64,000 bases of DNA from 3107 sp001483205 (GTDB lineage: Bacteria; Pseudomonadota; Alphaproteobacteria; Rhodobacterales; Rhodobacteraceae): the NCBI GenBank assembly GCA_964291375.2, contig OZ219809.1, positions 2,455,145-2,519,144 on the forward strand, read 5' to 3'. Under the pieces are notes generated by a model. That model worked only from the letters and a program-made list of their open reading frames with translations. It had not been told where the DNA came from and searched no databases. Within the stretch, counting starts at the first letter, position 1. Every line of letters begins with the position of its first letter. Below are positions 41,892 through 51,402 of this stretch, one piece after another. Position numbers and translations under genes: made by a program.

Positions 41892-42796
41892 GCGATGCCT
41901 TCCTGCTTGCCGGGCGCCGCCGTCTGTGGCTGCCGCCCGAGTTCCCGATGCCGGACTGACACCCGCCACCCGGCAGCGGTCAGGGCGCGCGCCAACCTCT
42001 CCGCGACCACAACCGAGCGATGCCGCCCGCCGGTGCAGCCGAAACCTATGGAAAAATGCGCCTTGCCCTCGTCCATATAGGCCGGAAGCAGCATTTGCGC
42101 CAAATCCGCCACTTTGTCAAAGAAGTTGTCGAACCGCTCATCGGTGGTGACATATTCGGCAACCTGCTCATTGCGCCCGTCCAGGGGGCGCAGCTCCGGC
42201 TGCCAGTGCGGATTGCGCAGGAAACGGCAATCGAGGATCATGTCGGCCCCGCGCGGCGTGCCCCGCCGGTAGGAAAAAGAGCTGACCGTGATTGCAGGCC
42301 GACGGGTGCTGTCCGGCGCAAACAGCGCACCCACCTCGGCTTTCAGGTCATGGGGGGTCAGATCGGACGTGTCGATCAGAATGTCGGCCCGCGCCCGGAC
42401 CGGCACCAGCAGCCGGGCCTCGCGCCGGATGCCCAGTTCGGGGCTTTCCGCCGGGGCAAGCGGATGGCGGCGGCGGGTTTCCGAATAGCGGCGCAGCAGC
42501 ACATCCGCGTCGCACTCAAGATAGAAAACCTCTGCCGTCAGCCCCTCGGTCGTGCCTAAGCGGTCGATAAGGCTGATCAGCGCCCCGGTGCTGAAATCCC
42601 GGTTGCGCACATCAATGCCAAGCGCCAGTGGCCGGTCGATGGGAGAGCCGTCAAGCAGGCGCGGCAGCAACCTCAGCGGCATGTTGTCGATGGTTTCGTA
42701 TCCGATGTCCTCAAGCGCGGCAATCGCGGTTGAACGCCCGGCCCCCGAGGGGCCGACAACCAGCAGCAGGCGCTGTCCTGTCCCGGCGGATGTCAT
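41888..42796 (-). CDS. rapZ: RNase adapter / nucleotide-binding protein RapZ
   Basis: The 302-residue protein has the N-terminal P-loop VVGPSGAGRSTAIAALED, the segment DVRNRDF, and the C-terminal family signature FSIGFGCTGGRHRSVVVAERLA. In enteric bacteria RapZ guides RNase E to a small RNA that controls glucosamine-6-phosphate synthesis; in alphaproteobacteria it is fixed between hprK and the EIIA gene, suggesting a link with the regulatory PTS. ATG 42796 was chosen; an upstream TTG at 42841 is in frame but would abut hprK without a good site. Confidence 0.93.
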   Translation of the reverse strand: MTSAGTGQRLLLVVGPSGAGRSTAIAALEDIGYETIDNMPLRLLPRLLDGSPIDRPLALGIDVRNRDFSTGALISLIDRLGTTEGLTAEVFYLECDADVLLRRYSETRRRHPLAPAESPELGIRREARLLVPVRARADILIDTSDLTPHDLKAEVGALFAPDSTRRPAITVSSFSYRRGTPRGADMILDCRFLRNPHWQPELRPLDGRNEQVAEYVTTDERFDNFFDKVADLAQMLLPAYMDEGKAHFSIGFGCTGGRHRSVVVAERLARALTAAGWRVSVRHRELGRQPQTAAPGKQEGIA

Positions 42797-42837
42797 GTCC
42801 GGTGTCCGGCCCCCTTGCCTTGCATTTTGCCTTGCGC

Positions 42838-43317
42838 TCAATCCGTTCTGCCGCCTTTCAGATAATGCCGGATCGCCGCAGGGAAATGCGCGCTCCCGAC
42901 CTTGTGAAGCAAGGGCAGTTCAACGCCCAGAATGCGGCATCTTCGCGCTTGCGGCAACCGCCCGGTCTCGGCCTGCCCCATATCGATGACCAGTCGCAGG
43001 GGGGCCTGTTGCACGAAAGGCACACAGAGGATACCGACGCCGCGCGCCTCGATCCGTCCGCGGATGGTCTCGGGCGCGGTGGCAATCAGCGCTCCGCCCC
43101 GCCGCCGGATGCACACGCCGTCATCGGCGACCAGCGCGCAGCCGATGGCCGTCAGTTGCAGCGCCAGAGCCGATTTGCCCGCCCCCGACGGGCCGATCAT
43201 CAGAACCGCCGCCGGGGGGGGCTCAATGCAGACGCAAGAGCCGTGCAAAAGGGCAGAAGCCCCGTCTGCCTCTGCCGTCCGCCCCTCGGGGCCGATGATC
43301 CTCATGCCCATGCACAT
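42838..43317 (-). CDS. hprK: Short HPr kinase/phosphorylase
   Basis: The 159-residue protein corresponds to the C-terminal kinase domain only, as is normal in alphaproteobacteria. The Walker A loop is LMIGPSGAGKSALALQL and the following ALVADDGVCIRR and GRIEARGVGILCVP are the family motifs. It phosphorylates the regulatory serine of HPr. Three in-frame ATGs lie within the first five codons (43317, 43311, 43305), so the exact start is uncertain. It follows chvG on the same strand, separated by a 400-base repeat region. Confidence 0.92.
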   Translation of the reverse strand: MCMGMRIIGPEGRTAEADGASALLHGSCVCIEPPPAAVLMIGPSGAGKSALALQLTAIGCALVADDGVCIRRRGGALIATAPETIRGRIEARGVGILCVPFVQQAPLRLVIDMGQAETGRLPQARRCRILGVELPLLHKVGSAHFPAAIRHYLKGGRTD

Positions 43318-43720
43318 GCCTGTAGCGTGGCGACATAAAATTGATCACAATCTCTAAGCCCGATCCTGTCAGGGCGCAAGTGGCGGGCACTTTGCCCGGA
43401 CAGAGGCGCGAACATCCCGACACGGGGGGGCTTATCCGCGGATAAGGGCAAGACCACTGACCTATTGGCCCGGGCCGGGCGGACGGTTTGCCGGGGCAGA
43501 GGCGCGAACAGCCCGAAAGGCCGCGTCCGGCCCGCACGGGGTGCGCGAACGCGCCGCCCCGTGGGGGGGTGAGGCCCGTCTCGGAAACGGTCCGGTGGAC
43601 CGTTTCAGGGCCGAACGGGCGGAGCCCAATGTCGGCGCGGCCCGGTCTTGCGACCGGGCGGGAACAGGGCCGGGACTTGAAATCAAAATCCGGGCGTTAC
43701 GCTATATGTCCGGCGGCCCG
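43318..43720. repeat. Intergenic mosaic repeats between chvG and hprK
   Basis: No gene is visible. The stretch holds a copy of the CGACATAAAATTGATCAC...CTGTCAGGGCGCAAGTGGC element (about 43327-43420), CTTATCCGCGGATAAG at 43431-43446 with an inverted CTGACCTATTGG motif after it, a perfect hairpin GAAACGGTCC / GGACCGTTTC at 43584-43606, and the CTTGAAATCAAAATCCGGGCGTTACGC-type tail. Each module recurs in other core gaps. Confidence 0.85.
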
Positions 43721-45421
43721 TCAGGTCGGCAGACCGACCACAAAGCGCGCGCCCAGAGGCTCCGACATAATGTCGTCATCGGTGGGGCGGATGTTCTCGG
43801 CCCAGATGACACCGCCATGGGCCTCGATGATCTGTTTCGAGATCGCCAGCCCCAGACCGGAATTGTCGCCGAACTGACCACCGGGGCGTTCTGAATAGAA
43901 GCGGTTGAAAATCTTGTTCAGCGCCTGTTCGGGGATGCCGGGGCCGGTGTCCTCGATCACCACCAGAACCCGGTTTTCCCGCCGCCGCGCCCAGACACGG
44001 ATCGCATCGCCGCTCTCGCAAAAGGAAATCGCGTTGCTGATCAGGTTGACGAACACCTGCGCCAGGCGCGGCTCCAGCCCGTGGATGATGATCGGCTCGC
44101 CGGGCAGGTCGGTGATCAGATCAATGCCTTGCTGCGCCGCCTCGTCGCTCAGGTGGTCTGCCAGATTGCCGACCAGACGCAGCAGGTTGAACGGCTCTTC
44201 CTCTTCCTTCACCAGTTCGCTGTCGAGCCGGGATGCGTTGGAAATGTCACTGACCAGCCGGTCGAGCCGCCGCACATCGTGCTCGATGACATTCAGCAGC
44301 TTGTCGCGGTGCTCTGTCTTCTGCGCCACCCGCAGCGTGCCGACGGCAGAGCGCAGACTGGCCAGCGGATTCTTGATCTCATGGGCTACATCAGCGGCAA
44401 ATTGCTCATTGGCGTCGATCCGGTCATAAAGTGCGGTGGTCATGCCGCGCAGGGCGTCGGACAGGCGACCGATCTCATCCGGTCTTGCGGTCAGATCAGG
44501 GATGCGCACCCGTCCGGGACTCATCCTGCGCGTATTCCTGTCGTGGCCCAGCTCCGCCGCCGCCGCCAGCTCTGCCAGCGGGTTGGCGATGGTCGATGCC
44601 AGCAGCAGGCTCAGCCCCACCGAGACCAGAATGGCAATCAGGATGAGCAGAAATATCTGTTCCTGTTCCCCGCGCACCAGCGCGTCGATCTCTCCGTCCG
44701 GGCTGACAAGGGCAATCGCGCCGATGGTTTCGCCGCCCCTGCGCACCGGGGTTGCGACTATGAAATTCCTCTGCCCGTTCGCTATCCGCCAGGTGCGGCT
44801 CCGGGTGCCGTCGGACAGCGCGCTTTTGGCCAGGGCGCGCACGCCTTCGGTGATCGTCTGGTCATCGGTCTCTGAGGATGTTTCCGGCGACAAGAGGCCC
44901 GACATAAGCGACCAGGCACCGTTCAGGAAATCAACGATGACTGTCTTGCGCGCCCCCTCATCCTCTGTGCGGGTGGTGGCAGAGGGCGCGGGCGACCTGC
45001 CCAAAGCAGCGCTGACAGGCCGCGCCAGGGCGTCGAAGACGAATATATCGACCTGATGATCCAGGGGATCAAGGCCAAGCACGGCCTCTGCAACCGCCCT
45101 GATCCCGACCGGGGCCGCGCCCGCCACCTCGAGCCGCGCCTCAAAAATACCGGCAAGCAGCTTTGCCTCGGTTTTAAGACCAGCCTCGCGCTGATGGACA
45201 CGCGAATCGAACGGGTTCAGAAACAGAACGCCCGCGACCAGAAAGAACACCGCCAGCAGGTTAGAGGTGATGATCCGGCGCACCAGCGGCGAACGGTTGA
45301 AAAAGGCGGTCCGACGCCGTTTCCGGCCAAGCCTGATTTCCCTGTCAGCGGAACTGTCCGGAGAAACCCAATCCTCGCCAAGAACGACTTCCTGCTGTTG
45401 CGCAGTCCGGGCGTCTTTCAC
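43721..45421 (-). CDS. chvG: Sensor histidine kinase ChvG
   Basis: The 566-residue kinase has a basic cytoplasmic N-terminus, a first membrane segment at about residues 50-70, a periplasmic stimulus-sensing domain, a second segment near 258-280 (IFLLILIAILVSVGLSLLLA), a HAMP region, the H-box FAADVAHEIKNPLASLR, the N-box NLISNAISFCE and the G-boxes IEDTGPGIPE and GLGLAISKQI. With ChvI it controls envelope, acid and carbon-metabolism genes in alphaproteobacteria. GTG 45421 lies 20 bases after chvI. The locus order chvI-chvG-hprK-PTS is the standard one. Confidence 0.94.
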   Translation of the reverse strand: MKDARTAQQQEVVLGEDWVSPDSSADREIRLGRKRRRTAFFNRSPLVRRIITSNLLAVFFLVAGVLFLNPFDSRVHQREAGLKTEAKLLAGIFEARLEVAGAAPVGIRAVAEAVLGLDPLDHQVDIFVFDALARPVSAALGRSPAPSATTRTEDEGARKTVIVDFLNGAWSLMSGLLSPETSSETDDQTITEGVRALAKSALSDGTRSRTWRIANGQRNFIVATPVRRGGETIGAIALVSPDGEIDALVRGEQEQIFLLILIAILVSVGLSLLLASTIANPLAELAAAAELGHDRNTRRMSPGRVRIPDLTARPDEIGRLSDALRGMTTALYDRIDANEQFAADVAHEIKNPLASLRSAVGTLRVAQKTEHRDKLLNVIEHDVRRLDRLVSDISNASRLDSELVKEEEEPFNLLRLVGNLADHLSDEAAQQGIDLITDLPGEPIIIHGLEPRLAQVFVNLISNAISFCESGDAIRVWARRRENRVLVVIEDTGPGIPEQALNKIFNRFYSERPGGQFGDNSGLGLAISKQIIEAHGGVIWAENIRPTDDDIMSEPLGARFVVGLPT

Positions 45422-45441
45422 CTAACCCCCCGCCACCGGTC

Positions 45442-46143
45442 TCATTCTTCGTTGTATCTGTAGCCGATCCCGTAGAGCGTCTCAATGGCCGAGAATTCGG
45501 GATCGGTGAAGCGCATCTTTTTGCGCAGGCGTTTGATGTGGCTGTCTATGGTGCGGTCATCCACATAGACCTGTTCGTTATAGGCCACATCCATCAACTG
45601 ATCGCGGCTTTTGACGAAACCGGGGCGCTGGGCCAGTGCCTGCAACAACAGAAACTCGGTGACCGTCAGCGAGACGCTGTTGCCCTTCCATGACACCGAA
45701 TGGCGCAGCGGGTCCATCGACAGATGGCCGCGCACCATCACTTTCTGGTCTTCCTCGGTGGCGATCTCGTTGTTTTCGATGGCCTCCTGACGGCGCAGAA
45801 GCGCGCGGATGCGCTCAACCAGAAGCCGCTGCGAAAACGGCTTTTTCACATAGTCATCCGCCCCCATACGCAGGCCCAGAACCTCGTCGATCTCATCATC
45901 CTTGGAGGTCAGGAAGATGACCGGCATTGAGGTCTTTTGGCGCAGCCTTTGCAGCAGGTCCATGCCGTCCATGCGCGGCATCTTTATGTCCAGAACCGCC
46001 ATGTCGGGCAGAGCCTTGTTGAAAGCGTCGAGCGCCGACTGGCCGTCATTGTAGGTGTCAACCTCGAAACCTTCGGCCTCCAGGGTGATGGAGACGGAGG
46101 TCAGGATGTTGCGATCATCGTCAACCAGCGCGATTTTCGGCAT
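45442..46143 (-). CDS. chvI: Response regulator ChvI
   Basis: The 233-residue OmpR-type regulator starts MPKIALVDDDRNILTSVSI, has the phosphorylated aspartate in DMAVLDIKMPRMDG, the conserved lysine in DDYVKKPF, and a winged-helix DNA-binding domain (TVTEFLLLQALAQRPG, DDRTIDSHIKRLRKKM, GIGYRYNEE). ATG 46143 is preceded by AGGAGCGTG. It is divergent from pckA, a known target or neighbour of ChvI in rhizobia. Confidence 0.96.
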   Translation of the reverse strand: MPKIALVDDDRNILTSVSITLEAEGFEVDTYNDGQSALDAFNKALPDMAVLDIKMPRMDGMDLLQRLRQKTSMPVIFLTSKDDEIDEVLGLRMGADDYVKKPFSQRLLVERIRALLRRQEAIENNEIATEEDQKVMVRGHLSMDPLRHSVSWKGNSVSLTVTEFLLLQALAQRPGFVKSRDQLMDVAYNEQVYVDDRTIDSHIKRLRKKMRFTDPEFSAIETLYGIGYRYNEE

Positions 46144-46456
46144 TTTGCACGCTCCTCGTAGAACCCTGTATGCCTGTGCTCGGGGCGCATTGTTGTGGTT
46201 CCGGTGTCCGGAATCAATCAATATCTGTGAATCATTGTTTCTATTGTCCGAAACCCGGCGCGGGATGGCCCTTCGGCAACCGGGGCAGGGGGCGCGCGCC
46301 CCGTGCAGGCCGCAAGGCTCGCCCGCCCGCCAACCGATGGTGCGAAACTGCGCCATTCCGTCCTGTTCAACGCCACGGCGGACATGTTAGAACGGCGCTG
46401 ACATGTCATTCGGCCCCGCCCGGCGGCGGCACCGGTCAGCAACGGGAGCATCGCAG
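46144..46456. promoter_or_regulatory. Divergent regulatory region between chvI and pckA
   Basis: This 313-base gap must carry promoters in both directions. An AT-rich patch at about 46195-46250 (ATCAATCAATATCTGTGAATCATTG) contains near-repeats ATCAATCAAT and AATCATTG that could be regulator sites. No match to a known ChvI box is claimed. Confidence 0.5.
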
Positions 46457-48052
46457 ATGAAGGGACGGGTAAACCCCGCGCACACTCTTCAGCATCAGGG
46501 GATCAGCGGCCTCGGGGATGTCTTCTGCAACCTCACCGAACCGGCGCTGATCGAAGAGGCATTGAGACGGGGCGAAGGCGCGCTTGGCCGGGGCGGTGCG
46601 TTTCTGGTCAGGACCGGCAAGCACACCGGGCGCTCGCCCGATGACAAGTTCATCGTCCGCACACCCGCCGTCGAACAAAACATCTGGTGGGAAAACAACG
46701 CCCCGATGGACCCCGCCGCCTTTGATACGCTCTATGCCGACATGCGCGCCTACATGGCGGGGCGCGACTTTTTCGTGCAGGATCTGTTCGCCGGGGCCGA
46801 TCCGGCGCACCGGCTTGATGTGCGCATGGTGACAGAATTGGCCTGGCACAGCCTGTTTATCCGCCACCTGCTGCGCCGCCCCGAACGCGAAGAGCTGGCG
46901 GCATTTATACCGCAATTCACCATCATCAACTGCCCCGGCTTTCGCGCAGACCCGGCACGGCACGGTTGCCGCTCTGACACCGTGGTGGCGCTGAATTTCG
47001 ACCGCCGCATGGTGCTGATCGGCGGCACCGGCTATGCGGGCGAGAACAAGAAAGCCGTCTTTACCCTGCTGAACTACCTTCTGCCCGAGAAAGGCGTTAT
47101 GCCGATGCACTGCTCGGCCAATCACGCGCCGGACAATCCGGTGGACGCGGCGATCTTTTTCGGGCTGTCGGGCACCGGCAAGACGACGCTCTCGGCTGAT
47201 CCGGCGCGGGTGCTGATCGGTGATGACGAACATGGCTGGTCAGACCGTGGCCTGTTCAATTTCGAGGGCGGCTGCTATGCCAAGACAATCAACCTGTCAC
47301 CCGAGGCCGAGCCGGAAATCCACGCCACCACCACCCGCTTTGCCACTCTGATTGAGAATATGGTTTTTGATGCCGAGACCCGGACGCTCGATTTTCGCGA
47401 TGACAGCCTGACCGCCAATATGCGCTGTGCCTATCCGCTGGACTATATTTCCAATGCCTCGAGGTCATCCCTGGGCGGGCACCCGAAACATGTGGTTATG
47501 CTGACCTGTGACGCCTTTGGGGTGCTGCCGCCGGTTGCCCGGCTGACCCCGGCGCAGGCGATGTATCACTTCCTGTCGGGTTTTACGTCTAAGGTCGCGG
47601 GCACCGAGCGGGGCGTGACGCGGCCGGAGCCGACATTCTCTGCCTGTTTCGGCGCGCCGTTCATGCCCCGGCGACCAGAGGTCTACGGCAATCTGCTGCG
47701 CGAAAGGATCGCCCGGCACGGGGCGGCCTGCTGGCTGGTCAATACCGGCTGGACGGGGGGCGCATATGGCCATGGCGCGCGGATGCCGATCAGCGCCACC
47801 CGCACCCTGCTGGCCGCGGCTCTTGACGGCTCACTGGCCGGGGCGCGCTTTCGCAGGGACGGGAATTTCGGGTTTGAGGTTCCGGTGCATGTGCCGGGAG
47901 TGGCCGACATCCTGCTGGAGCCGCGCCGCACCTGGGACGATGCCGGGGCCTATGACCGTCAGGCCGCCCGGCTGGTCGGGATGTTTGCCGAGAACTTCAC
48001 CCGCTATGAGGCCCATATTGACGATGAGGTGCGGGCCGCCGCCATCGGGTGA
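46457..48052 (+). CDS. pckA: Phosphoenolpyruvate carboxykinase (ATP)
   Basis: The 531-residue enzyme converts oxaloacetate to phosphoenolpyruvate, the first step of gluconeogenesis. It shows FLVRTGKHTGRSPDDKFIV, the kinase loop FFGLSGTGKTTLSADP with metal-binding LIGDDEHGWSD, and FNFEGGCYAKTINL. Starts further upstream in frame were rejected because family members begin near KGRVNPAHTLQHQG and GGGAGC precedes ATG 46457. Its pairing with ChvIG and the ethylmalonyl-CoA pathway genes fits growth on C2 compounds and organic acids. Confidence 0.96.
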   Translation: MKGRVNPAHTLQHQGISGLGDVFCNLTEPALIEEALRRGEGALGRGGAFLVRTGKHTGRSPDDKFIVRTPAVEQNIWWENNAPMDPAAFDTLYADMRAYMAGRDFFVQDLFAGADPAHRLDVRMVTELAWHSLFIRHLLRRPEREELAAFIPQFTIINCPGFRADPARHGCRSDTVVALNFDRRMVLIGGTGYAGENKKAVFTLLNYLLPEKGVMPMHCSANHAPDNPVDAAIFFGLSGTGKTTLSADPARVLIGDDEHGWSDRGLFNFEGGCYAKTINLSPEAEPEIHATTTRFATLIENMVFDAETRTLDFRDDSLTANMRCAYPLDYISNASRSSLGGHPKHVVMLTCDAFGVLPPVARLTPAQAMYHFLSGFTSKVAGTERGVTRPEPTFSACFGAPFMPRRPEVYGNLLRERIARHGAACWLVNTGWTGGAYGHGARMPISATRTLLAAALDGSLAGARFRRDGNFGFEVPVHVPGVADILLEPRRTWDDAGAYDRQAARLVGMFAENFTRYEAHIDDEVRAAAIG

Positions 48053-48397
48053 CCACCGGTCCGGGCGGTGCATCGGGAAAGAGACAAGGGCCGCGCGGCC
48101 CGGCGTTCCGCCGGGCGGACCTTATCCGCGGGTAAGGTCAGGGGGGGCCGCTTATCCGCGGATAAGGGCAGTACTGCTGACCTATTGGCGCATCGGCGAC
48201 CAACCTGTTCCGCCCGGTCGCCAGACCGGGCAGCGCCCGCCCCGCCCCATGGCGGGCGCTTTGCACCCGCCGGGCCGGGCGCTGCCCTTCGGACGGTTCG
48301 CACATCTGTTCCGGCAAAGCACCTGCCACTTGCACCCTGACAGGATCAGGGGCCGAGCCTGCGATCAATTTTACGTCGCCACGCTATATACCCCGAC
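48053..48397. repeat. Intergenic mosaic repeats between pckA and the TauE gene
   Basis: No gene is visible between these convergent genes. Two palindromes, one altered (CTTATCCGCGGGTAAG at 48121-48136) and one perfect (48151-48166), are followed by an inverted CTGACCTATTGGCGC motif and the hairpin CCCGGTCGCCAGACCGGG. From about 48301 to 48391 there is an inverted copy of the CTGTCAGGGTGCAAGTGGC element. Confidence 0.85.
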
Positions 48398-49156
48398 CTA
48401 CCCCGCCCATCCGCGCCGGATCAGGTTCAGCCCGGCCAGAACCAGCACAACCAGTGTCAGCTTGCGAAACACGCTCTGATCGGCACGGTCCTGCACCCTT
48501 GTTCCCAGCCACATCCCGCACAATGCCGGGGCCAGCAGCGCCAGAGAGATCGGTACTGTCGCCCCGGAAACGATCCCGGTCCGCATATGCGCGCCCAAAA
48601 GCGCCACCGCGCCCAGACCATAGATCACCCCCTGCGCCCTGATCTGATCCTGTTTCGGCGTGTTCATCGCGGTCAGGTAAGCCACCGTCGGCGGCCCCCA
48701 CACCCCCGACATGCCGCCCACCACCCCGGCAATGGCGGCGGCAAGCACCTCTGCGGGCGCGCGCCTGCCCTCGGGCACACGAAACCGGGGCCGCACCAGC
48801 AGCAAAAGCGCGAAAACCGTGACCGCGCCACCGATGGTCAGGAACAGCAGGCGTTCGGGCAGAGCCGCGACCAGTTGCGCACCGACCAGCAGAAACACGA
48901 ACCCCACCGACAGGAAGATGCGGAACCGGCAGATCGTCCGCCACGCCGCCCGCCACCCCTCGCGCAGCGCTTGGGCACCGTTTGTCAACAGCGTCGGCAG
49001 GATCAGAACCGCCAGAGCGGTCTCGATCGGCAGAAACATCCCCAGCCCCGAGAACATCAGCATCGGCAGGCCGAAACCGACCAGCCCCTTCACGAAACCG
49101 GCAAACGCGGCCACCGCCGCCGCCAGCGCCAGAATGTCCGCCTCGGGCCAGACCAC
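48398..49156 (-). CDS. TauE/SafE family sulfite exporter or permease
   Basis: The 252-residue protein is very hydrophobic with about eight membrane segments and the duplicated TauE motif: FAGFVKGLVGFGLPML near the N-terminus and AGVVGGMSGVWGPPTVAYL in the middle. The family exports sulfite, sulfoacetate or related anions across the inner membrane; the substrate here is unknown. GTG 49156 is the only good start. It is divergent from mcd with 140 bases between. Confidence 0.88.
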   Translation of the reverse strand: MVWPEADILALAAAVAAFAGFVKGLVGFGLPMLMFSGLGMFLPIETALAVLILPTLLTNGAQALREGWRAAWRTICRFRIFLSVGFVFLLVGAQLVAALPERLLFLTIGGAVTVFALLLLVRPRFRVPEGRRAPAEVLAAAIAGVVGGMSGVWGPPTVAYLTAMNTPKQDQIRAQGVIYGLGAVALLGAHMRTGIVSGATVPISLALLAPALCGMWLGTRVQDRADQSVFRKLTLVVLVLAGLNLIRRGWAG

Positions 49157-49296
49157 AGGCTATCCTGTCCTTACCATCCCGGCACAAGCGCGGGCCGGGA
49201 AATTTTCGTTCAACACCCGCATCAAAAGCGTGTTTTTGTTGCGCTGCAACTGCAAAATCCCTATCAAGCATTGAACCAGACAAGAAGGCCCCGAAA

Positions 49297-50988
49297 ATGC
49301 CCCGCGACGGACACGACCCGATGACCGAACCCCCTGTGCTGCCCGATCTTCTCGCCCATACAGAACGGGCGGTTGCTGCCGTCCGGGGCCTTGTGGACAA
49401 GGCGAAATCCAACCTGCTGAACATGGTTGCAGACGGCGGGAAAATCTCTGCCGCGCGTCTCGACCGGCATCAGCATTCCGCCCACGCGCTGGCCTGGCTG
49501 GCCACATATGCCGAATCGCTTGCGCAGATGCAGCATTGGGCGGCACGGCTGAAGGCCGACGGCGCATTCGGCGAAATGGAGCAGTTGCTTTGCCAGCTCG
49601 CCTTCGGGGAATATCTGAACCAGATCATCGGCGGTCTTCCGATGAGCCAGGGCGAGATGGCGCGCCCCGGTGACATGGGGCTGGCAGAGGCCGACATCGC
49701 CGCCCTGCGCGCCGCCGCCGGGCCGCTTACCGGGCAGGGCAATACGGATGCGGCCCGCCTGCGCCTTGCCGCGCTGATGCAGGACAATCACGGGCACGCG
49801 ACCTTTGGCGCAACCGGGCTTGATGATGAGCTCGAGATGATCCGCGCGCAGTTTCGCCGTTTCACCGACAGCCGCATCGCGCCCCATGCCCATGACTGGC
49901 ACCTGAAGGATGATCTGATCCCGATGGAGATCATCGGCGAGTTGGCCGAAATGGGGGTTTTCGGGCTGACCATCCCCGAAACATTCGGCGGCCTCGGCCT
50001 GTCAAAGGCCTCAATGGTGGTGGTTTCGGAAGAGTTAAGCCGGGGCTATATCGGTGTCGGCTCGCTCGGCACCCGGTCGGAAATCGCCGCAGAACTGATC
50101 CTGTGCGGCGGCACCGAGGAACAGAAGGCCCGATGGCTGCCCGGCATCGCGGGCGGGGACATCCTGCCGACCGCCGTTTTCACCGAACCCGATACCGGGT
50201 CCGATCTGGGCAGCCTGCGCACCCGCGCCGTCCGGGCGGGCGATGGCTATGCGATCACCGGCAACAAGACCTGGATCACCCATGCGGCGCGCGCCCATGT
50301 GATGACGGTTCTGGCCCGCACTGACCCGGACAGCACCGATTATCGCGGCCTGTCGATGTTTCTGGCGGAAAAGACGCCGGGAACGGATGCGGACCCGTTT
50401 CCCGATGACGGCCTGAGCGGGGGCGAGATCGGGGTGCTGGGGTATCGCGGCATGAAGGAATATGAGCTGGGCTTTGACGGTTTCCGGGTTGGCGGCGATG
50501 CCCTTCTCGGCGGGGTCGGTGGCCAGGGCTTCAAGCAGCTTATGCGCACGTTCGAGAGCGCCCGCATCCAGACCGCCGCCCGCGCCGTCGGGGTTGCCCA
50601 GAACGCGCTGGAGATTGCCCTGCAATACGCGCTTGACCGCAAGCAGTTCGGCAGGGCGCTGATCGGCTTTCCCCGGGTCGCCGGGAAACTGGCGATGATG
50701 GCAGTCGAGATTATGGTGGCGCGGCAACTGACCTGTCACGCCGCCCGGCGAAAGGATGACGGCGAGCGCTGTGACCTTGAGGCCGGGATGGCGAAACTTC
50801 TGGCCGCCCGCGTCGCCTGGGCCGCTGCCGATAACGGGGTGCAGATTCACGGTGGCAATGGGTTCGCGCAGGAATATCCGATCAGCCGTATTCTGTGCGA
50901 TGCGCGGATTCTGAATATTTTCGAGGTTCGCGCAGCGATATTCGGCATCCACGGCAGAAACGCCCTGATTGCGCCGGAACATACCTGA
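49297..50988 (+). CDS. mcd: (2S)-Methylsuccinyl-CoA dehydrogenase
   Basis: The 563-residue protein is an acyl-CoA dehydrogenase with an extra N-terminal region of about 150 residues (AVRGLVDKAKSNLLNMVADG, HALAWLATYAESLAQMQHW), the layout of methylsuccinyl-CoA dehydrogenase of the ethylmalonyl-CoA pathway. The dehydrogenase core shows FTEPDTGSDLGSLRTRA, GNKTWITHAARA, ALDRKQFGRALIGFPRVAGK and VQIHGGNGFAQEYPISRI. It oxidises methylsuccinyl-CoA to mesaconyl-CoA, passing electrons to ETF. ATG 49297 has AAGG at proper spacing. The partial ecm gene at the end of the window belongs to the same pathway. Confidence 0.9.
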   Translation: MPRDGHDPMTEPPVLPDLLAHTERAVAAVRGLVDKAKSNLLNMVADGGKISAARLDRHQHSAHALAWLATYAESLAQMQHWAARLKADGAFGEMEQLLCQLAFGEYLNQIIGGLPMSQGEMARPGDMGLAEADIAALRAAAGPLTGQGNTDAARLRLAALMQDNHGHATFGATGLDDELEMIRAQFRRFTDSRIAPHAHDWHLKDDLIPMEIIGELAEMGVFGLTIPETFGGLGLSKASMVVVSEELSRGYIGVGSLGTRSEIAAELILCGGTEEQKARWLPGIAGGDILPTAVFTEPDTGSDLGSLRTRAVRAGDGYAITGNKTWITHAARAHVMTVLARTDPDSTDYRGLSMFLAEKTPGTDADPFPDDGLSGGEIGVLGYRGMKEYELGFDGFRVGGDALLGGVGGQGFKQLMRTFESARIQTAARAVGVAQNALEIALQYALDRKQFGRALIGFPRVAGKLAMMAVEIMVARQLTCHAARRKDDGERCDLEAGMAKLLAARVAWAAADNGVQIHGGNGFAQEYPISRILCDARILNIFEVRAAIFGIHGRNALIAPEHT

Positions 50989-51156
50989 TCGGTTTCTTTT
51001 CTGCCCGCAACCACAGGCCCAGGTGATTGCCCGCCGGGTGCTGTCCGGCTGAGGCAGGCGGGGGGCGGGGCGATTGCCCGCCGATACGCCAATATGTCAG
51101 AGGTCATTTCACAGTGCTCAGCCTTATGCAGCAGACAGCCCCAGCGCAAAGGTCTT
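50989..51156. repeat. Short intergenic stretch with repeat motif
   Basis: The 168 bases between the convergent mcd and ubiK ends contain CCAATATGTCAGAGGTCATT at about 51088, a variant of the motif seen in the larger repeat regions. No gene is visible. Confidence 0.6.
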
Positions 51157-51402
51157 TTACTTCTTCTTGCCTTCCAGCGCCTCGATCCGGGCTTCCAGCG
51201 CCTTGTTCTCCTCCCGCGCTTTCATGGCCATGGCGCGCACCGCGTCCAGTTCCTCGCGGGTGGCGAGATTGCGCGCCGCCAGCCAGCGGTCAAGCCAGCT
51301 TTTCATCGCCGTTTCCGCCTCTTCCCGCGCGCCCTGTGCAACCCCCATTGCATTGGTCACAAGCTGCGACACATCTTCCAAAACCCTGTTCCGACTCTGC
51401 AT
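51157..51402 (-). CDS. ubiK: UbiK/BMFP-type accessory factor
   Basis: The 81-residue protein (MQSRNRVLEDVSQLVTNAMG, then helical repeats ending ENKALEARIEALEGKKK) matches the BMFP family. It has an amphipathic N-terminal helix and a C-terminal coiled coil that trimerises. UbiK assists the soluble ubiquinone biosynthesis complex in proteobacteria. ATG 51402 was taken instead of a longer upstream frame that runs through repeat sequence. Confidence 0.85.
   Translation of the reverse strand: MQSRNRVLEDVSQLVTNAMGVAQGAREEAETAMKSWLDRWLAARNLATREELDAVRAMAMKAREENKALEARIEALEGKKK

Noticed and set aside
48384..49424. Minus-strand frame of 346 codons overlapping the TauE gene
   Set aside because: The alternative frame has no membrane segments or motifs; the TauE frame is clearly coding.
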